DNA from: Porticoccaceae bacterium | GTDB lineage: Bacteria > Pseudomonadota > Gammaproteobacteria > Pseudomonadales > Porticoccaceae | Direction: 5' to 3' | Assembly: GCA_028822155.1 (NCBI GenBank) | Contig: JAPKEJ010000001.1 | Location: 1-64,000 of the forward strand | Length of the DNA: 64,000 nucleotides | In this document: in pieces, positions 18,548 to 29,380 of the stretch | How the letters are laid out: each line of letters begins with the position of its first letter | Position numbering within the stretch: the first letter of the stretch is position 1 | Position numbers and translations under genes: made by a program | The notes under the pieces: generated by a model | Told to the model about the DNA's origin: nothing | The model's input: only the letters and a program-made list of their open reading frames with translations | The model's database searches: none

Positions 18548-19507
18548 TTAACTAACCTGATTGCGTGGCTGGCCGGCGAGAAAACCTTTTATATTTTCGG
18601 CTACCTGGTTAACCAGACGCTGCCGCGACTCACGCGCGACCCAGGCAACGTGAGGCGTAACAATTAAGTTAGGGATGTCACTGTCAATGAGTAGATTGCC
18701 ATCAGAGGGCGGCTCAACGCTGAGGACATCAACCGCTGCACCAGCAATAACACCATTTGTGAGCGCATCCTTTAGTGCTTTCTCGTCAATCAGACCTCCA
18801 CGCGCAGTATTAATCAGCAAAGCAGATTCTTTCATTGACCCCAGTTCATCTGCACTAATTAATTTGGCTGTTTCTGCCGTTAAAGGGCAATGCAAACTGA
18901 GGATATCGGCTTCTTTTAGTAGCGCCCCAAACGGCATTCTATTGTCTTGGTTTGAATGAGATCGACCGGGTAAAGCTGCAAAAATGACTTTCATTCCGAA
19001 AGCTTCAGCAATTTTTGCCACACCTAAACCTAGCTCGCCAGCCCCTATAATACCGAGCACCTTACCGTCAAGCTCTTGTACCGGTGAATCCAGTAAACAA
19101 AAAAACCTACTGTTGCTCCACCGACCGTCGATTGATGCCTTGCTGTGCTCTTTAAGATTTGTAGTTAACGCCAGAATCAGCGACCACACGTGCTGAACTA
19201 CTGATGCTGTCCCGTAGCCAATGGCATTGCTCACCACAATATTTTTCTTGCTCGCCCCGGTTAGGTCGATAACGTCCGTTCCTGTGGCAAACAATGATAT
19301 AAATTTTAAATTCTTAGCCTGAACCATTTCAGGGGCGCGAATTGCCGTCTTATTAGTCAACACTATATCAGCGCTGGAAATGCGTTCGGACACCTGCGAG
19401 GCCTTGCAATCGGGGTAAACCGTCCATTGGACAGGCAACTCGTACAGTGGAGTGAGGTCTAGGTCCGTTGGCCCTATGCTATCCAAGTCAAGAATCACAC
19501 CGTTCAT
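18548..19507 (-). CDS. D-2-hydroxyacid dehydrogenase (glycerate dehydrogenase-like)
   Basis: KVLGIIGAGELGLGVAKIAEAFGMKV, LHCPLTAETAKLIS, LINTARGGLIDEKAL, VTPHVAW. Confidence 0.92.
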   Translation of the reverse strand: MNGVILDLDSIGPTDLDLTPLYELPVQWTVYPDCKASQVSERISSADIVLTNKTAIRAPEMVQAKNLKFISLFATGTDVIDLTGASKKNIVVSNAIGYGTASVVQHVWSLILALTTNLKEHSKASIDGRWSNSRFFCLLDSPVQELDGKVLGIIGAGELGLGVAKIAEAFGMKVIFAALPGRSHSNQDNRMPFGALLKEADILSLHCPLTAETAKLISADELGSMKESALLINTARGGLIDEKALKDALTNGVIAGAAVDVLSVEPPSDGNLLIDSDIPNLIVTPHVAWVARESRQRLVNQVAENIKGFLAGQPRNQVS

Positions 19508-19573
19508 ATCTACCCCTAACTAAACCCAGTTATCGTTTCGAAGGGGTATTATCCATAAAAATTCACGCTGACG

Positions 19574-20443
19574 CTAGGTTTTGGGCCGAGCTAGCATTAA
19601 TGAATTTGTCGATTCTATATAGGCAAGATAGGCGGGATCGGCCCCCCATTTTTTCAAAGCAAGTCGGTCTAATAGCGGTATGCCACTAATTCTAGTCAAC
19701 AACAGGTATACGAATATAGGCGAAATTAATGTACTTACTTGCCAACCAGATAGCACTGGCAGTGCTACCAGAGCTAACCCAAACCAAAGTGTTATTTCGC
19801 CAAAATAATTAGGGTGCTGTGACCAAGCCCATAATCCCGACTTAATGAACCGCCCTTTATTCTCAGGCACCGCCTTAAATCGTCTCTTTTGCGCGTCGGC
19901 AATCACCTCCACTACAAATCCAAATAACCATAACGAGATTCCAATATAGCCTAAAAGCCCAAGCTCCTGGGCATGATTAGATGTTATCGCAGCTAGTCCT
20001 GCCGCCATTGTAACCAACACCCACAGGCCACCTAGAGTCCAAGTCATTAGGAACCATATGAACTGCGTCTTCATCACGATAAAACGCGTATCTTGCCCAT
20101 CCTTTTTTATTCGCCAAAACAGAAATGATCCTAAGCGGACCGCCCAAATTACAATCATAGCGCTAATGATAAGGTCTCTAATATCAAGTGACGAGCTCAA
20201 CATTACGGCGGCGACAACGGTCGTTATGTAAGATATCGATCCTGTTAAATCAAAATAGTGTTCAGTCTGGAATGCATACGCGGGAACAAACATCAGCCAG
20301 TGGAGAATAAATCCTATGGCGCCACATAGCGCAAATAAAGGTAGACCATCAATTTTCAGACTTCCTTGACTACCTCCAAGCAATATAAGACCACCAATAA
20401 CTACGGACATCAAAATACCCACGATACTGTTCGATTTTTTCAT
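19574..20443 (-). CDS. DUF1295 / steroid 5-alpha-reductase-like membrane protein
   Basis: GRFIKSGLWAWSQHPNYFGEITLWFGLAL plus multiple TM segments. Confidence 0.9.
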   Translation of the reverse strand: MKKSNSIVGILMSVVIGGLILLGGSQGSLKIDGLPLFALCGAIGFILHWLMFVPAYAFQTEHYFDLTGSISYITTVVAAVMLSSSLDIRDLIISAMIVIWAVRLGSFLFWRIKKDGQDTRFIVMKTQFIWFLMTWTLGGLWVLVTMAAGLAAITSNHAQELGLLGYIGISLWLFGFVVEVIADAQKRRFKAVPENKGRFIKSGLWAWSQHPNYFGEITLWFGLALVALPVLSGWQVSTLISPIFVYLLLTRISGIPLLDRLALKKWGADPAYLAYIESTNSLMLARPKT

Positions 20444-20718
20444 TACTAACCCTCTTTTTTATATTTTTGGCAGCCTTAACTTTTGAACCCCGCCCATTAT
20501 TCTAATTGGCTCCCTAGCTAGATATTAAGTTATCTTCTTAATTTACATTAGGGGACATATAGAGGTTACGCAACGACTTATTAAAGTAGATGATAAATTC
20601 AGTGTCAAAAAATATTTAATAGACCGCCCTATGTTGCGTCACCAGCCTATAAATCCCGCCCACAAAACCGCATAATAGCGCCTCGTTATTGATTACTATT
20701 TTAAGGCTAGCTATCAGC

Positions 20719-23268
20719 ATGCAATCTTCCCTGTTTAAACTATATGACAAGGCGATTCTACGTCATCCATTGGCGGCAATAATGATACTCGTATTGCTGA
20801 CCATCGTCATGGCAATGGGCTTACCAAACTTCAAGCTCGATGCCTCAGCGGATTCGCTAACGCTAGAGCATGACGACGACTTGAACTTCTTTCGCGAAGT
20901 AGTTCAGCGCTATGGTAGTGATAATTATCTAATCGTCACCTTTTCGCCTAAACAAGGCGATCTGTTTGATGAAGAAAATCTTCAGGTGCTAGGAGCACTG
21001 CGCGAGGACCTGCTCACCGTTGGAGGCGTTGAGAGCGTCTTATCTATGCTCGACGTACCTCTGCTCTATAGTCCAAAAATTGAGATTTCAGACCTAACTA
21101 ATGAGCTAAACACACTACTTTCTGCTGGTGTTGATAAACAACTGGCAAAGCAGGAATTTTTAAACAGCCCTATCTATAAGGACGTTATTCTCAGTGCTGA
21201 CGGACAAACCACCGGCATCCTAGCGACCCTAAAGCTCGATAGCACCTATTTGAAGTTGGTTACCGCACGTGATGATTTACGTTTAGTGCGCGACACTGTA
21301 GGGCTTACCCTAGAGCAAAAAAGGCAGCTGGACTCAATCAGTCAAGAATTCCTTAACCATCGCACAGCCACAGCATTAGAAGATCACGAGAGAGTCGATT
21401 CGGTGCGTGGTCTGATCGACAGCTACCGCGGCCAAGCCACCATTTTCCTCGGTGGTCCAGATATGATTACCGCTGACATGATCGATTTTATTAAAAGCGA
21501 TCTACAGGTTTTTGGCGCCGGTATTTTACTGTTTATCATTGCAACCTTGGCTCTTATTTTTCGGCGCGTTCGGTGGGTTGTACTACCATTGGTAACCTGC
21601 AGTCTTTGTCTGACTATTATCCTTGGTTTTTTAAGCTGGGTTGACTGGCGGTTAACGGTTATATCGTCTAATTTTGTTTCCTTGCTACTGATTATTACGC
21701 TAGCACTAACTATTCATCTGATCGTCCGTTATCGAGAGCTGCAATCTGCCAAACCAGATGCGACACAGCATGAACTGGTCAGCGAGACTGTTGTTTCTAT
21801 GGCCAAACCCTGCGTGTATACCGTGCTCACCACTATTGTTGCTTTTACCTCCCTGGTGGTGAGCAATATTAGACCCGTTATCGACTTTGGCTGGATGATG
21901 ACAATGGGTATCAGTCTTGCGTTATTGGTCTCCTTTGTAGTGATACCCGCCGGCATGATATTACTTGGCAAAGGAAAGCCTTCTGCGGCGGCAGACAACT
22001 CTGCTGCTATAACCACAAAATTTGCCTGGTTTACCGAGAACTATGGGTCAGCAGTCCTACTTATTGCGCTGGGGCTAGCGACGCTTTCAGGTTACGGAAT
22101 TACCAAGTTGGAGGTTGAAAACCGCTTTATCGATTATTTTCGGTCAAGTACTGAAATCTATCAAGGTATGGAAATAATAGATACTGCACTTGGCGGCACA
22201 ACCCCTCTAGACATTATCATTCAAGCCCCAGCGTCTATCTTGCTTACTTCAAGCGATTCAGAGACTGACGAAGATGACTACGGCTTCAGTGATGACGATG
22301 ACTATAGTTTTGCCGAAGATGACTTTAATGATGAAGACACCGCTCTAACCGACAGCTATTGGTTCTCGTCTGCTGGATTAGCCGATTTAAGTAAACTACA
22401 ACGTTTTATTGAAGCTCAGCCCGAAGTCGGTAAAGTAAGTTCTCTGGCGCAAATCAGTGCCGTTGCAACCGATCTTCTCGGACATCCACTAAATGACTTC
22501 GAAATTGCCTTCATGCGGCAAAGCCTCGGGGACGACATTTACCAGCAGATGGTAGGACCTTACCTTCTTGAGGATATTGATGAAGCCCGCATTCAACTGC
22601 GCGCTAAAGAAACTGGCGGTCAATTACGCCGTGCAGAGTTACTTCAGAAAATTCGTACCTATGCCGAAAATGAAGTCGGTATAGCGCCTGAAAAAATTCG
22701 CTTTACCGGACTCCTAGTGCTCTATAACAATATGCTGCAAAGTTTATATAAGTCACAAATACTCACATTAGGGGCAGTTTTTGTCGGCATAATGGCTATG
22801 TTTTTAGTGTTATTCCGGTCGATAAAAATATCTATAATCGCGATCTTACCTAACTTTTTGGCTGCGGGGATCGTTCTTGGCGGCATGGGGATTATGGCTA
22901 TCCCTCTGGACATGATGACGATCACAATCGCTGCTATCACTGTCGGTATTGGCGTAGATCACGCTATTCACTATCTAACTCGTTTCTCCCGTGAATTTAG
23001 CATCGATAAAAACTATATTGCCTCAATGCATCGGGCGCATGCCAGTATAGGCCAAGCTCTATTTTATACCGCGACTACTATTATCGTCGGCTTTTCAATT
23101 TTAACCTTGTCAAATTTCATTCCTTCAATTTATTTTGGACTTCTGACTAGCCTAGCCATGCTGGCTGCATTGCTCGGATCTATGACATTGCTACCCAAAT
23201 TAATATTACTCACTAAGCCGTTTGGCCCCGACACTGCAATCCAAACACAAACTCTAGGCGACAAATAA
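20719..23268 (+). CDS. RND/MMPL-superfamily exporter
   Basis: Two MMPL-type TM repeats (FRRVRWVVLPLVTCSLCLTIILGFLSW; AITVGIGVDHAIHYLTRF); start MQSSLFKLYDKAILRHP. Confidence 0.88.
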   Translation: MQSSLFKLYDKAILRHPLAAIMILVLLTIVMAMGLPNFKLDASADSLTLEHDDDLNFFREVVQRYGSDNYLIVTFSPKQGDLFDEENLQVLGALREDLLTVGGVESVLSMLDVPLLYSPKIEISDLTNELNTLLSAGVDKQLAKQEFLNSPIYKDVILSADGQTTGILATLKLDSTYLKLVTARDDLRLVRDTVGLTLEQKRQLDSISQEFLNHRTATALEDHERVDSVRGLIDSYRGQATIFLGGPDMITADMIDFIKSDLQVFGAGILLFIIATLALIFRRVRWVVLPLVTCSLCLTIILGFLSWVDWRLTVISSNFVSLLLIITLALTIHLIVRYRELQSAKPDATQHELVSETVVSMAKPCVYTVLTTIVAFTSLVVSNIRPVIDFGWMMTMGISLALLVSFVVIPAGMILLGKGKPSAAADNSAAITTKFAWFTENYGSAVLLIALGLATLSGYGITKLEVENRFIDYFRSSTEIYQGMEIIDTALGGTTPLDIIIQAPASILLTSSDSETDEDDYGFSDDDDYSFAEDDFNDEDTALTDSYWFSSAGLADLSKLQRFIEAQPEVGKVSSLAQISAVATDLLGHPLNDFEIAFMRQSLGDDIYQQMVGPYLLEDIDEARIQLRAKETGGQLRRAELLQKIRTYAENEVGIAPEKIRFTGLLVLYNNMLQSLYKSQILTLGAVFVGIMAMFLVLFRSIKISIIAILPNFLAAGIVLGGMGIMAIPLDMMTITIAAITVGIGVDHAIHYLTRFSREFSIDKNYIASMHRAHASIGQALFYTATTIIVGFSILTLSNFIPSIYFGLLTSLAMLAALLGSMTLLPKLILLTKPFGPDTAIQTQTLGDK

Positions 23269-23273
23269 ATTTT

Positions 23274-25145
23274 ATGCCCCTAATCACCCTGCAAGATGTT
23301 TTTCTAAGTTATGGTCAACCGCCCCTTATTGACCATATAAACCTAGTAATTGAACCAGGTGAGCGCGTGTGCCTCATAGGTAGAAATGGTGCGGGGAAAT
23401 CCACTTTACTGAAGATTATAACAGGCCAAGTCGTTGCTGATGAGGGGCTCATCAAACGCGCAAGTGGTGTAAAAATAGCTCAGTTAGAGCAATCTGTCCC
23501 ACATGATACCCAAGGCAATGTGTTTGATGTTATTGCTGACGGCTTAGGCGCCGAAGGCAAGCTGATACAGCAATTTCATCATCTTACTCAGCAATTAAGC
23601 CATGACTCCAGCCCTAAAATATTTAACGAACTAGAGAAATGCCAAGCTGAAATAGAGCGCATTGATGGCTGGGATATCAACCAACGTGTTGAATCTATTA
23701 TCACCAAGATGGATCTTGATCCAGAAGTTGATATCGCTAGTTTATCGGGCGGCTATAAACGGAGAGTCCTGCTGGCCAGAGCCTTAGTATGTAATCCAGA
23801 CCTGTTGTTGCTTGATGAGCCAACCAACCACCTAGATATAGAAGCCATTCAGTGGGTAGAGCAGTTTTTACTCAAATGGGAGGGCTCCTTACTATTCATT
23901 AGCCACGACCGCCGCTTTATGGACAATCTCGCTAATCGATTTATCGAAATTGATCGAGGTAAATTGGCTGAGTTTAACTGTGACTACAGCACGTATTTAA
24001 TTCGAAAAGAAGAAAATCTAGAAATTGAAGATCGTCAAAACGCATTATTTGATAAACGTCTATCGCAAGAAGAAATATGGATTCGCCAAGGCATTAAGGC
24101 GCGCCGCACGCGCAATGAAGGGCGGGTACGGTCTCTCGAAGCTATGCGTAATGAGTATGCAGAGCGACGCAAGCGTTTAGGTACTGCCAAAATGGATATT
24201 CAGCAAGCCGACAAATCTGGCAAGATAGTCGCTGAGGCTACTAATATCTCTTTTTCCTTTGATCAGGATGAGGTAGTTAAGGACTTCTCAACGCTCATTC
24301 AGCGAGGCGATAAAGTAGGTTTTATTGGGAAAAATGGTGTTGGAAAAACTACCCTTATTAAATTATTGTTAGGTGAATTAACCCCAAAAAAGGGCACCAT
24401 TAAAGTTGGCACCAATCTTAACGTAGCCTATTTTGACCAATATCGTTCTGCCTTAGATGAGGATAAAACAGTTCAAGATAATGTTTCTGGTGGTCGTGAC
24501 ATGCTCGAAATTGGCGGTAAAAGCCGCCATGTAATTAGCTACTTACAAGATTTTTTATTCGCTCCAGACCGCTGCCGGCAGCCGGTTAAAGCTCTATCGG
24601 GTGGAGAGCGTAATCGTTTGCTTTTAGCTAAGTTATTCACGGCTCCTTCAAATATACTCGTACTTGATGAGCCAACTAACGATTTGGATATTGACACTTT
24701 AGATTTGCTTGAAGAGCTACTGATCGATTATAAGGGGACGGTCATCTTGGTCAGTCACGATCGTGCCTTCCTGAATAATGTAGTAACCAGTACATTAGTT
24801 TTCGAAGGGGACGGAACCATCAATCAGTATGTAGGTGGTTATGATGACTGGTTACGACAACGAAAAGCTATAGAACAGCCAAAATCTTCAGCCGGCATCA
24901 AAACCAAACCTAAATCTGTTCAGGTAGATAAGAAGCTGTCCTATAAAGATCAGCGTGAATTAGATGAACTGCCAAAAAAAATCGAGCTACTAGAGACCCA
25001 AATCCAGGGTATTTCAATAGAGATGAGCGAAAGTGCATTTTATCGATCAGCTAAAGTAAAAATACAAAAAGCTGAAACCCAACTAGCGGACTGGCAAACT
25101 CAATTAAGTAAGTGTTACAAGCGATGGGAGCAGCTAGAGCTGTAA
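23274..25145 (+). CDS. uup: ABC-F ATPase Uup-like
   Basis: Two ABC domains (GRNGAGKST, LSGGYKRRVLLARAL, LLLDEPTNHLDIEAI; GKNGVGKTT, LSGGERNRLLLAKLF) and C-terminal coiled coil. Confidence 0.93.
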   Translation: MPLITLQDVFLSYGQPPLIDHINLVIEPGERVCLIGRNGAGKSTLLKIITGQVVADEGLIKRASGVKIAQLEQSVPHDTQGNVFDVIADGLGAEGKLIQQFHHLTQQLSHDSSPKIFNELEKCQAEIERIDGWDINQRVESIITKMDLDPEVDIASLSGGYKRRVLLARALVCNPDLLLLDEPTNHLDIEAIQWVEQFLLKWEGSLLFISHDRRFMDNLANRFIEIDRGKLAEFNCDYSTYLIRKEENLEIEDRQNALFDKRLSQEEIWIRQGIKARRTRNEGRVRSLEAMRNEYAERRKRLGTAKMDIQQADKSGKIVAEATNISFSFDQDEVVKDFSTLIQRGDKVGFIGKNGVGKTTLIKLLLGELTPKKGTIKVGTNLNVAYFDQYRSALDEDKTVQDNVSGGRDMLEIGGKSRHVISYLQDFLFAPDRCRQPVKALSGGERNRLLLAKLFTAPSNILVLDEPTNDLDIDTLDLLEELLIDYKGTVILVSHDRAFLNNVVTSTLVFEGDGTINQYVGGYDDWLRQRKAIEQPKSSAGIKTKPKSVQVDKKLSYKDQRELDELPKKIELLETQIQGISIEMSESAFYRSAKVKIQKAETQLADWQTQLSKCYKRWEQLEL

Positions 25146-25215
25146 AAAATTTTGGTATACTGCAATTAGTTTCTGTAATAACTAATAATGGCCCTAAAGA
25201 AGGAACTCTGAACTC

Positions 25216-26751
25216 GTGAAAAGAAAACCTGTGGTACTGATGATCTTGGATGGTTGTGGTCACAGCGACAAGAAAGATTTTAACGCTGTAGCCAACGCAA
25301 AAGCACCCATTTGGGAGAATCTTTGGGTGGACAACCCAAGTACCTTTATAGCAACGTCAGGCGAGGATGTCGGATTACCCGATGGGCAGATGGGCAACTC
25401 CGAAGTCGGGCATATGACCATCGGCGCAGGCCGAGTTATCTACCAAAACTTCAGTCGCATTAATAAAGCTATTAGTGATGGTGATTTTTACACCAATTCA
25501 ATTTACTGCGACGCAATAGATAAGGTCGTTAAGACTAATAAAGCTGTGCATATTCTTGGCTTACTTTCCCCTGGCGGAGTGCATAGCCACGAAGATCATA
25601 TTAACGCCATGATTGAGCTAGCAGCACAACGCGGTGCTGAGAAAATATATGTACACGCATTCCTAGACGGCCGTGACTGCCCACCTCGCAGCGCTCAGTC
25701 ATCGCTAGAAAAAACGCATCGACTATGCGAGAGCTTAGGGGTAGCGAAAATTGCTTCAATGATTGGCCGCTTTTATGCCATGGACCGCGATAATCGCTGG
25801 GATCGCATCAATCAGGCGTACCAGCTAATTACCGAGGGTCTCGCCGCGCACTCTGCCCTTGACCCCATAACTGCCCTTACAGCTGCTTATGCGCGAGGGG
25901 AAGATGATGAATTTGTCAGCGCTACCAGTATTGGTAATCCAAGCGAAGCCCCTGCAGTATTAGAAAATGGGGATGCAGTAATTTTTATGAACTTTCGGCC
26001 AGACAGGGTTCGAGAGCTGACTCACGCGATAGTTAGCCAAAACTTTAATGACTTCGAACGCCAAGTCGTTCGTTTACCGAGCACCTTTGTAACCACCACA
26101 GAATACGAAAGTACTCTGACTTGCCCCTGTGCGTTTCCGACAATCCCCATCGTAAATTCTCTTGGCGAATTTTTATCGGATCAGGGCAAGCGTCAATTAC
26201 GTATTGCCGAAACCGAAAAATATGCTCACGTTACTTTTTTTATGAGTGGTGGCCGAGAGGCAATGTATCAGGGGGAAGAACGAAAATTACTGCCCTCGCT
26301 GGACGTTGCTACCTACGATCAGCAGCCAGAAATGAGCGCCCCAGAAGTAACTCTTAAATTAATAGAGGCCATCGAATCTAACCAGTTCGACACTATTATC
26401 TGTAACTACGCTAACTGCGACATGGTCGGACACACCGGTGATTATGAGGCCGCGATGCTCGCCGTTGAAGCAGTGGATGGTTGTTTGAAAAGAGTTTTAG
26501 CTAGTTTGGCCCGTGTGGGTGGTCAAGCCCTAATAACAGCCGATCACGGTAACGTAGAAATGATGTTTGATGAAGTATCAAATCAGCCTCATACCCAACA
26601 TACCACTTTGCCCGTCCCGTTAGTTTATGTTGGTAGGCCTGGGGTAAAACTTGATGTCGGTGGATCTCTCGCCGATATTGCTCCCACCCTGTTGGCTCTG
26701 ATGGATATGGAACAACCGGCTGAAATGACTGGCCGCTCTTTACTTTTATAG
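25216..26751 (+). CDS. gpmI: 2,3-bisphosphoglycerate-independent phosphoglycerate mutase
   Basis: VVLMILDGCGHSDKKDFNAVANAKAPIWENL, GLPDGQMGNSEVGHMTIGAGR, HAFLDGRDCPPRSA, ADHGNVEMM. Confidence 0.97.
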   Translation: MKRKPVVLMILDGCGHSDKKDFNAVANAKAPIWENLWVDNPSTFIATSGEDVGLPDGQMGNSEVGHMTIGAGRVIYQNFSRINKAISDGDFYTNSIYCDAIDKVVKTNKAVHILGLLSPGGVHSHEDHINAMIELAAQRGAEKIYVHAFLDGRDCPPRSAQSSLEKTHRLCESLGVAKIASMIGRFYAMDRDNRWDRINQAYQLITEGLAAHSALDPITALTAAYARGEDDEFVSATSIGNPSEAPAVLENGDAVIFMNFRPDRVRELTHAIVSQNFNDFERQVVRLPSTFVTTTEYESTLTCPCAFPTIPIVNSLGEFLSDQGKRQLRIAETEKYAHVTFFMSGGREAMYQGEERKLLPSLDVATYDQQPEMSAPEVTLKLIEAIESNQFDTIICNYANCDMVGHTGDYEAAMLAVEAVDGCLKRVLASLARVGGQALITADHGNVEMMFDEVSNQPHTQHTTLPVPLVYVGRPGVKLDVGGSLADIAPTLLALMDMEQPAEMTGRSLLL

Positions 26752-26759
26752 TGGATTCT

Positions 26760-27947
26760 ATGCTGCGATTAAGCTCGGCTGCAACGCCGATAAGCTCGTC
26801 AACCTTAGTACCCCGCCTGCAGAGACTTCTTGCCGGCGTTTTTGTCAGCCTCATCCTTAATTCAATTGCCGTCGCCGACGATAGTTCGCAGGCTGAGCTC
26901 GGCCGTCTTAAGCAGACTATTACAGACCTCGAAAAAACCCTAGCAACTAGTAGTGAAAAACAAAGCGGGATAGAAATAGAGCTTGTTCAAGTCGAAATTA
27001 CAGTCAGTAAAATTAATGCCGACATGCGCCTGATCCGTCAAGAAATTGAATCGGCGAAGAAAAAAATCACCGAAAAAAATAGCGAAAGAATCTCTATAGA
27101 GAATCGCATTACTCAACAAAATGGCGCGATCATCGAACAAATAAGGGCTGCACACAAACTCGGCGATCAAGAACCCATCAAACTATTACTCAACCAAGAA
27201 GATCCAAAAGCAATTTCTCGAATGTTTAAATACTACGATTACTTTCTTGAAGCTCGGAGCGAAAAAATTGAAGGATATGTGGCTGATGTAACAGCACTGA
27301 CTAATGTCATTGAGACCATTAATAAGAACAAACTAGGGTTAGTCGCCTCTAGAAAATCCCTCTCTCTGCAGCAAGAAAAACTAGCCATTCAGGTTGCCAA
27401 ACGAAAGTCGACCTTAGATAAAATTCAGCTGACGATGGCTGGTGACCAAAAAAGGTTAAGTGGGTTACAGAAACAACGCAGACAGCTAGAGCAGGTACTT
27501 AACGCTGTACAAGAAGCGGTAGAGGATCTGGTTTTACCTGCCCAATCCCAATCATTCAAGTCGCGCAAAGGGAAGCTTCGATGGCCAATTAAGGGCCGTT
27601 TAGCTCACCGTTTTGGTGCCGCGCGCAATGGCCCAATAAAATGGCAGGGCTGGCTAATCAACGCCAATGCAGGCGCAGAAGTAAAATCAGTTCACCAAGG
27701 TCGTGTAGTTTTCTCTAACTATCTAAGAGGATTTGGCTTGCTCTTGATCATAGAGCACGGCAATGGTTACATGACACTCTACGGCCACAATCAAGAACTA
27801 TTGAAAGATACTGGAGACTCAGTACAAACTAACGAGGCAGTAGCGCGAGCTGGAAACACAGGCGGATTAAAAAAATCGGCACTGTATTTCGAAATCCGTA
27901 GCCAAGGAAAACCAGCCAACCCAAAAACATGGATGGCGAAATCTTAA
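26760..27947 (+). CDS. envC: Murein hydrolase activator EnvC (coiled coil + LytM/M23 domain)
   Basis: Signal-like N-terminus, coiled coil, LRWPIKGRLAHRFG...WQGWLINANAGAEVKSVHQGRVVFSNYLRGFGLLLIIEHGNGYMTLYGHN; follows gpmI. Confidence 0.93.
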   Translation: MLRLSSAATPISSSTLVPRLQRLLAGVFVSLILNSIAVADDSSQAELGRLKQTITDLEKTLATSSEKQSGIEIELVQVEITVSKINADMRLIRQEIESAKKKITEKNSERISIENRITQQNGAIIEQIRAAHKLGDQEPIKLLLNQEDPKAISRMFKYYDYFLEARSEKIEGYVADVTALTNVIETINKNKLGLVASRKSLSLQQEKLAIQVAKRKSTLDKIQLTMAGDQKRLSGLQKQRRQLEQVLNAVQEAVEDLVLPAQSQSFKSRKGKLRWPIKGRLAHRFGAARNGPIKWQGWLINANAGAEVKSVHQGRVVFSNYLRGFGLLLIIEHGNGYMTLYGHNQELLKDTGDSVQTNEAVARAGNTGGLKKSALYFEIRSQGKPANPKTWMAKS

Positions 27948-28006
27948 ATAAGAGACTAAGGTTTAATCTTGCGATTTAAATTAGGCAATATCCAAGGGAC
28001 TCAAGA

Positions 28007-29344
28007 ATGTTAAGAATTTCTATTGTTGTATCACTTCTATTAGCACTACTGCCAGCCTACGGGGAAACCCCCGAGGAAAGTTCAGTCTCAGATGAAAAAG
28101 TGACCGCCCAAGAACGACTACCTTTAAAAGAATTAAGGCTGTTTACTCAAGTTTTCGAACAAATTCGTCAAGGTTATGTCGAAGAGGTCACTGATACAGA
28201 GTTGTTAGAAAATGCGATCGCTGGTTTAGTAACCGGTTTAGACCCTCATTCGACTTATCTCAAGGCAGATGATTATGGTGATCTTCAGGAAAGGGCCACT
28301 GGAGAGTATGGCGGTCTCGGCATGGAAGTTGGTGCAGACAATGGCATGATAAGGGTTATCTCTCCTATTGATGATACGCCAGCGTTTAAAGCGGGTATTG
28401 AAGCAGGCGATCTAATCATCGAAATGAATGATTCGCCGGTGCGAGGCATTGGTCTGCAAAAAGCTATTGATAAACTCCGCGGGGAGAAGGGCACCAGTAT
28501 TAAGCTGACCATCTACCGAGAAGGTGAAGAGGGTCCTCTGACCTTTAATATTGTTCGTGACATTATTCAAATAAGCGCTGTTCGCAGCCGTCTGCTAGAG
28601 CGGGGTTACGGTTATGTACGCATCGCCCAATTTCAAGCCAGTTCCGGGGAAGACTTTGTTGAGGAAGTTGAAAAACTTAAGGCGTCCAGCCTATCTGAGG
28701 AGGGCTCAAAGGCTCAAGGCCTTAAGGGTCTAGTGATAGATTTAAGAAATAATCCGGGTGGCTTAGTTCCAGCATCCGTTAAGATTGCCGATGCCCTTCT
28801 AGACAGCGGCACTGTGGTATACACCGAAGGAAGACTACCCAGCGCCAACCATCGATTTGAAGCACAAGCTGGAGATATACTTGATGGCTTGCCCGTGGTG
28901 GTTTTGATAAATGGCGGCAGTGCATCGGCGTCAGAAATTGTTGCTGGCGCACTACAAGATAATCGTCGAGCTGCCATTGTGGGCACCCAAAGTTTTGGCA
29001 AAGGGTCTGTGCAAACAGTGATGCCTCTGGGCGATGGCCGAGCAGTAAAGCTTACTACCGCTCGCTATTTCACACCCAGTGGTCGATCTATCCAAGCAGA
29101 AGGAATTGTGCCTGATATTGTTGTCGAGCGAGCTGAAATCCGGCCCTATAAAACACCAGATAGAGTTAAAGAAGCTGATCTTGATGGTCATTTAGAATCT
29201 GAAAATAAGACAACCGAAGAAGGTAATTCGAAAACAGACGGCGCCGAGGAACAACAGCCTGCTATTAGCGACAATCAACTCTACGAGGCACTCAACCTGC
29301 TAAAGGGTTTTCACCTATTAGGCCGTAGCGGCATAATAGATTAA
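28007..29344 (+). CDS. ctpA: S41-family C-terminal processing protease
   Basis: YGGLGMEVG PDZ domain, LVIDLRNNPGGLV, NGGSASASEIVAGALQDNRRA, GKGSVQ. Confidence 0.95.
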   Translation: MLRISIVVSLLLALLPAYGETPEESSVSDEKVTAQERLPLKELRLFTQVFEQIRQGYVEEVTDTELLENAIAGLVTGLDPHSTYLKADDYGDLQERATGEYGGLGMEVGADNGMIRVISPIDDTPAFKAGIEAGDLIIEMNDSPVRGIGLQKAIDKLRGEKGTSIKLTIYREGEEGPLTFNIVRDIIQISAVRSRLLERGYGYVRIAQFQASSGEDFVEEVEKLKASSLSEEGSKAQGLKGLVIDLRNNPGGLVPASVKIADALLDSGTVVYTEGRLPSANHRFEAQAGDILDGLPVVVLINGGSASASEIVAGALQDNRRAAIVGTQSFGKGSVQTVMPLGDGRAVKLTTARYFTPSGRSIQAEGIVPDIVVERAEIRPYKTPDRVKEADLDGHLESENKTTEEGNSKTDGAEEQQPAISDNQLYEALNLLKGFHLLGRSGIID

Positions 29345-29358
29345 AGAGCCTTGATTCA

Positions 29359-29380
29359 ATGCGGGCTTATTTGCCCGCAT
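29359..29380. terminator. Stem-loop between convergent ctpA and parC (ATGCGGGC-TTATTT-GCCCGCAT)
   Basis: 8-bp perfect arms overlapping the parC 3' end; weak U-tract. Confidence 0.45.
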
